From JBFMFE01 sp040752295 (GTDB lineage: Bacteria; UBP15; UBA6099; JBFMBQ01), in assembly GCA_040752295.1 (NCBI GenBank), contig JBFMFE010000131.1:1-7049 (forward strand): DNA of 7,049 bases. Direction: 5' to 3'. The translations under genes were made by a program, and so were the position numbers. Shown piece after piece: positions 5,765 through 7,049 of this stretch. The notes beneath the pieces were generated by a model. It ran no database searches, had not been told where the DNA came from, and saw only the letters and a program-made list of their open reading frames with translations. Position 1 is the first letter of the stretch; each line of letters begins with the position of its first letter.

Positions 5765-6905
5765 ACGCGAAAGACGCCGGGGGGGCGGCGCAGCCGCGCT
5801 CCTGACGCCTCTCGCCTTCCTCGACGATGAAGTCGTAGTAACGCCCCATCCAGTAGGGAAGAAGGTAGAACGCGCCGTCGTCCTCGCCGAAGCCGCCGCC
5901 GCAGTCGAGACGGTACGGGTTCCCGTTCCACTTCATCACGCAGCGCTCGTCGGGCGGCAGCGGCGTGACGGATTCGAGTTCATCGTGCCTGCCCCTTGCG
6001 CCGCTGATCTCGACGTCGGCGCGGCGGCTGTTCCTCACGCCCCACTCTATCGTGTCGAGCGGTATCCGCCGCAGCGTCCACACGGCGTCCTCCAGACCGA
6101 AGTCTCCCTCGACGGCGGAGCCGTAAATGAAGTTGAACAGCGGGCTGCGTTCGGGCTTCTCGATTTCCCAGCTCCGTACGATGCTCCTGACGTAGTGCGC
6201 CCGGATTTCCGGGTCGCGTTCGTATTTGAGCAGCGGGTAGTAGGCGAGGAAAGCCAGTTCGTCGTCGGAATGGTTGATAAGCCCCGGCTGGTTGATCTTC
6301 TGCTTCTCGGCGTATTTCGCGTAGTTGTGCTCGCGGATCATCCTGAGGTATGTACTCTGGAATTTTTCGTCGCCGGTGACGTGGTAGGCGGTCTTCAGAT
6401 ACGAGAGCAGTTCGAGCGAATTGAGGTTCCGCTGAAAGCGTCCCGGTCCTCTGAAGAAATCGGGGTTCCACCTTCCCCAGGTCGTCGGCTTGCCGTCCGT
6501 GTCCACAAGGTAGAAATCGTTGTCAACGATGTGGCTCATGAGGTTGTGAACGTACGGTCTGATTTCCTCCTTTTCCTCCTCGTCCGCGCACAGGTCGTAA
6601 TAGACGGAGTAGGCGAAGAAGTGTCCGTCAACCTCGTCGGAACTCGTGTCGCCTTTCCACTTCCATTTTCCGTCCGGCGTGAAATGGTCCCACTCGCCGC
6701 CCTCGCCGACGTATTCGTCCCTCAGTGCGATTGACCGGGCGATAAAACCCTTCATGCCCGTGATGTCCTGGAGCCTCATGATGAGTTCCATTGACCGGCG
6801 CGCGAACCGTTTCGCCTCTTCGCTCCCGGTCTCGGCGTAACGGAAGCACTCGGAAGCGACGTAGACCGCCGTCCAGAGACCGTCGTTGTCGGACGAGAAC
6901 GGCAC
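5718..6905 (-). CDS. Helical-barrel-like protein of unknown function, main intact frame of an interrupted gene
   Basis: The frame gives 395 residues from the GTG at 6905, but that GTG is probably not the real start: the frame stays open and meaningful upstream. Conspicuous motifs are SSDNDGLW (4-11), CFRYAETG (20-27), KGDTSSDEVDGH (84-95), NDFYLVDTDGKP (129-140), SLELLSYLKTAYHVTGD (163-179), NHSDDELAFL (211-220), FNFIYG (257-262) and LLPYWMGRYYDFI (348-360). Repeated helical pairs with acidic/Trp/Tyr-rich turns suggest an (alpha/alpha)-barrel of the six-hairpin glycosidase type, but this is inferred from pattern only and the function is unknown. From memory, proteins with this core in uncultured bacteria carry a propeller-like N-terminal part; that would lie beyond the window. 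The last 30 residues are Arg/Ala/Pro-rich, look non-conserved and run antisense into the hydrolase gene, so the domain effectively ends near residue 362. It ends with TGA (5718-5720 on the complement). Confidence 0.75.
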   Translation of the reverse strand: MPFSSDNDGLWTAVYVASECFRYAETGSEEAKRFARRSMELIMRLQDITGMKGFIARSIALRDEYVGEGGEWDHFTPDGKWKWKGDTSSDEVDGHFFAYSVYYDLCADEEEKEEIRPYVHNLMSHIVDNDFYLVDTDGKPTTWGRWNPDFFRGPGRFQRNLNSLELLSYLKTAYHVTGDEKFQSTYLRMIREHNYAKYAEKQKINQPGLINHSDDELAFLAYYPLLKYERDPEIRAHYVRSIVRSWEIEKPERSPLFNFIYGSAVEGDFGLEDAVWTLRRIPLDTIEWGVRNSRRADVEISGARGRHDELESVTPLPPDERCVMKWNGNPYRLDCGGGFGEDDGAFYLLPYWMGRYYDFIVEEGERRQERGCAAPPASFAFTPAGSRRTTRRRVR

Positions 6906-7049
6906 GCTGCTCGACGGGTCGCCCGGGCGGGTGAACCGCGAGTCGGCAACCTGCCCGTGGCGGACGTGACGCTCCCTGAGCCGCTTTTTGTAATGTTACG
7001 CCGTCGCCACGAGGGTCATCAAGCGGTACTCGATCTTAGAGATTCCACC
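6906..7049 (-). pseudogene. Upstream part of the interrupted minus-strand gene, with in-frame TAA
   Basis: The minus-strand frame of the preceding feature continues here without a shift. Upstream of the GTG it reads ERHVRHGQVADSRFTRPGD and then PSSS, which looks like ordinary conserved protein sequence. At 6998-6996 there is a TAA, after which (further upstream) the same frame resumes as GGISKIEYRLMTLVATA up to the window edge. No ATG, GTG or TTG lies in frame between 6995 and 6906. The simplest reading is one gene, entering from beyond 7049, broken by a nonsense codon (for example GAA to TAA). A sequencing or assembly error is the main alternative. Recoding is unlikely because TAA ends two intact genes in this window. 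Confidence 0.6.

Noticed and set aside
5785..5797. GCGGC/GCCGC hairpin between the convergent genes as a terminator
   Set aside because: It is only a 5-bp stem with a 3-base loop and no T-run on either side; such pairs are common in GC-rich sequence.
5985..6734. 249-residue open frame on + opposite the minus-strand gene
   Set aside because: The minus-strand frame carries ordered, conserved-looking motifs; the + frame is Val/Glu/Arg-rich with no recognisable domain or start signal.
6996..6998. TAA recoded as a sense codon
   Set aside because: TAA ends two intact genes here (the barrel gene and the hydrolase), so general reassignment is not supported.

Overview
The window looks like a chromosomal stretch of a high-GC, Gram-negative (outer-membrane-bearing) bacterium. 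The evidence is an exported protein with a C-terminal beta-barrel that ends in phenylalanine, a second exported CsgG/FlgO-type protein, and sigma70-style promoter elements. I cannot name the phylum from sequence alone. The style of the minus-strand protein at the right end reminds me of uncultured PVC-type or candidate-phylum genomes, but that is recall, not a search result. TGA and TAA both end intact genes here, so the standard bacterial code applies.

Layout, left to right. Positions 2-592 (+) hold a protein made of four evenly built CX2C-X10-CX2C zinc ribbons on Pro/Ala-rich linkers; its start is probably outside the window. Positions 593-934 are non-coding. This gap contains a C-rich, G-poor tract just after the stop codon, then a head-to-head pair of palindromes each preceded by GTAG (REP/BIME-like), then a strong promoter with a perfect TTGACA and an extended -10. 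Positions 935-2611 (+) encode a secreted protein with a small N-terminal beta domain, a Lys/Glu-rich linker and a predicted outer-membrane barrel. Positions 2714-3685 (+) encode an exported CsgG/FlgO-like domain followed by TPR-like repeats, preceded by a -10-like box so close to the ATG that the mRNA may be nearly leaderless.

Positions 3729-4883 (+) encode a canonical acyl-CoA dehydrogenase, followed closely by an alpha/beta hydrolase (4928-5764, +) in what looks like one transcription unit. Converging on it from the right is a minus-strand protein (5718-6905 and upstream), rich in helices and conserved-looking motifs. Its reading frame continues past the only usable start codon to an in-frame TAA at 6996-6998 and then resumes sensibly to the window edge, so it looks like a broken gene or a local sequence error.

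The two exported proteins are likely an envelope pair (outer-membrane barrel plus periplasmic or outer-membrane-associated factor), but nothing here proves that they interact. The dehydrogenase/hydrolase pair suggests acyl-group catabolism without a defined substrate. I see no CRISPR array, tRNA, rRNA, transposase or phage gene. The least expected signals are the GTAG-headed inverted repeat pair and the interrupted minus-strand gene.
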